Source of the DNA: Bacillota bacterium
GTDB taxonomy: Bacteria; Bacillota; Clostridia; Lachnospirales; Lachnospiraceae
Reading direction: 5' to 3'
DNA length: 14,563 nucleotides
NCBI GenBank assembly: GCA_023389295.1
Contig: JAEWEO010000215.1
Span: forward strand, 1-14,563
The notes under the pieces were generated by a model that worked only from the letters and a program-made list of their open reading frames with translations, was not told the origin of the DNA and searched no databases. Positions within the stretch are counted from its first letter, which is position 1. Every line of letters starts with the position of its first letter. A program made the translations under genes and the position numbers. Below, in pieces: positions 13,692 to 14,563 of the stretch.

Positions 13692-13838
13692 ACAATTATT
13701 TGATGAACTATTTGCCCCCTTGAAGCCAAGCGACAGGGGGAGAATTTTTTCACTCCCGTAAGTTAGGAGAAGTTGCAAAGAAATTCAATTCAAATTAAAT
13801 CTAGGACAAGTGATTTGGCTTGCTAATTGTATAGGAGG
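13692..13838 (+). ncRNA. Candidate structured regulatory leader of lysA
   Basis: The leader has several pairings found by eye. ACAATTA (13692-13698) is complementary to TAATTGT (13824-13830), three bases before the ribosome binding site. CCCCCT (13715-13720) pairs with AGGGGG (13735-13740). AAGCCAA (13723-13729), in the loop of that hairpin, is complementary to TTGGCTT (13815-13821). GGGAG (13738-13742) could instead pair with CTCCC (13753-13757). A run of six T at 13745-13750 follows the GC-rich hairpin, as in an attenuator. I do not see the conserved core of the lysine riboswitch or any other class I know. An RNA switch or attenuator is an inference. Confidence 0.4.
13805..13828 (+). repeat. 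Intergenic repeat, copy C (core only)
   Basis: This 24-nt core differs from copy A (1219-1242) at three positions and contains TTGGCTTGCTAATT. It lies immediately before the lysA ribosome binding site, and its TTGGCTT part is complementary to the loop of the upstream leader hairpin. The flanks outside the core do not match copies A and B. Confidence 0.6.
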
Positions 13839-13844
13839 TTCTTT

Positions 13845-14563
13845 ATGAAAAAACCATTTGTTACTCGTGAACAACTATTGGAAATTACAAAAAAATATCC
13901 AACCCCCTTTCATATTTATGACGAAAAAGGTATTCGGGAGAATGCCAGACAATTAAATAAAGCATTTGCATGGAATAAGGGTTTTAAGGAGTATTTTGCT
14001 GTAAAAGCTACACCAAATCCTTATATCATCAATATATTGAAAGAAGAAGGCTGTGGCGTGGACTGCTCCTCTATGACGGAGCTTATGATGGCAGAGACTC
14101 TTCAAATTACCGGTGATAATATCATGTTTTCCTCAAATGCAACGCCTCCGGAGGATTTTGTGAAGGCAAGAGAATTAAATGCTATCATTAATTTGGATGA
14201 TTATACGCATATTGATTTCTTAGAAAGAGTTGCAAGTATACCTGAAACGATTTGCTGTCGTTATAATCCGGGTGGTGTATTTAAGACTTCCAATGGAATT
14301 ATGGATAATCCCGGAGATGCAAAATATGGCTTTACAAAGGAACAATTAATTGACGGATTTAAGAAATTAAAAGAAAAGGGTGTAAAGAACTTTGGTATTC
14401 ATTCTTTTCTTGCTAGTAATACAGTATCCAATGAATATTATCCGACCTTAGCAGCAATATTATTTGAATTGGCAGTTGAAGTTAGTGAGAAAACCGGTGT
14501 AAAAATTAAATTTATCAATCTCTCCGGTGGAGTTGGAGTTCCTTACAAACCGCACGCAAAAGC
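13845..14563 (+). CDS. lysA: Diaminopimelate decarboxylase, partial (3' end beyond window)
   Basis: Decarboxylates meso-diaminopimelate to L-lysine using pyridoxal phosphate, the last step of lysine synthesis, in the cytoplasm. The 239 complete codons seen cover most of the N-terminal alpha/beta barrel of a fold-type III decarboxylase: PFHIYDEKGI at 21-30, the PLP-binding Lys54 in YFAVKATPNP, GVDCSSMTEL (71-80), FSSNAT, an active-site His186 in GIHSFLASN, and the phosphate-binding glycines LSGGVG (226-231). ATG at 13845 follows AGGAGG with 6 nt spacing. The frame is open at the window edge, so the C-terminal barrel with the substrate-binding cysteine is not seen. Related enzymes acting on carboxynorspermidine, ornithine or arginine share this fold; LysA is favoured by overall resemblance. 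Confidence 0.82.
   Translation, partial: MKKPFVTREQLLEITKKYPTPFHIYDEKGIRENARQLNKAFAWNKGFKEYFAVKATPNPYIINILKEEGCGVDCSSMTELMMAETLQITGDNIMFSSNATPPEDFVKARELNAIINLDDYTHIDFLERVASIPETICCRYNPGGVFKTSNGIMDNPGDAKYGFTKEQLIDGFKKLKEKGVKNFGIHSFLASNTVSNEYYPTLAAILFELAVEVSEKTGVKIKFINLSGGVGVPYKPHAK

Larger units (their letters stand above)
13418..13844. other. Divergent intergenic region, parE to lysA
   Basis: This 427-nt gap contains the parE promoter and leader hairpin (13450-13515), then about 140 nt in which I see no feature beyond an 11-codon frame at 13639-13674 with an AGAGGA-like site. The lysA promoter and structured leader fill the rest. No longer gene is supported. Confidence 0.6.

Noticed and set aside
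13587..13778. 63-codon minus-strand frame in the parE-lysA gap
   Set aside because: It has no ribosome binding site and overlaps the lysA promoter and the GC-rich leader hairpin on the other strand.

Overview
The low G+C content, Gram-positive style ribosome binding sites (AGGAGG), sigma-A type promoters, U-tailed terminators, and the protein set suggest a chromosomal segment of a clostridial firmicute, probably Lachnospiraceae (Clostridium cluster XIVa). That placement is inferred from sequence style and recalled protein resemblance, not from a search. No phage, insertion sequence, CRISPR array, rRNA or tRNA was seen.

Layout, left to right: (1) the 5' part of an unrecognised multi-pass membrane protein on the minus strand (1-794), with a strong promoter overlapped by a perfect inverted repeat; (2) a 29-codon small ORF with its own promoter and Shine-Dalgarno, a terminator hairpin, then an MgtA-type P-type ATPase on the plus strand (1365-4004) ending at a bidirectional terminator; (3) a minus-strand pair that is probably transcribed separately: a Fic-domain protein (4097-5113) whose promoter lies inside a palindrome, and guaA (5408-6946) with its own terminator; (4) three plus-strand genes: an HPt-like protein lacking the phospho-accepting histidine (7265-7756), araD (7826-8518) and a 77-residue helical protein of unknown function (8771-9004); (5) a two-gene minus-strand type II topoisomerase operon, parE-parC (13417 down to 9219); (6) the 5' part of a diaminopimelate decarboxylase gene (from 13845), running off the window behind a structured leader.

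The genes are mostly housekeeping or central metabolism: magnesium uptake, GMP synthesis, pentose phosphate interconversion, DNA topology and lysine synthesis. They do not form one pathway, and most have their own promoter or terminator. The interest lies between the genes. A roughly 24-50 nt sequence containing GCTTGCTAAT recurs four times, always intergenic. The mgtA and lysA leaders both look regulatory, and several promoters are overlapped by clean inverted repeats. Nothing in the window is clearly a new multi-gene system; the repeat family, the two leaders and the histidine-less HPt protein are the best leads.
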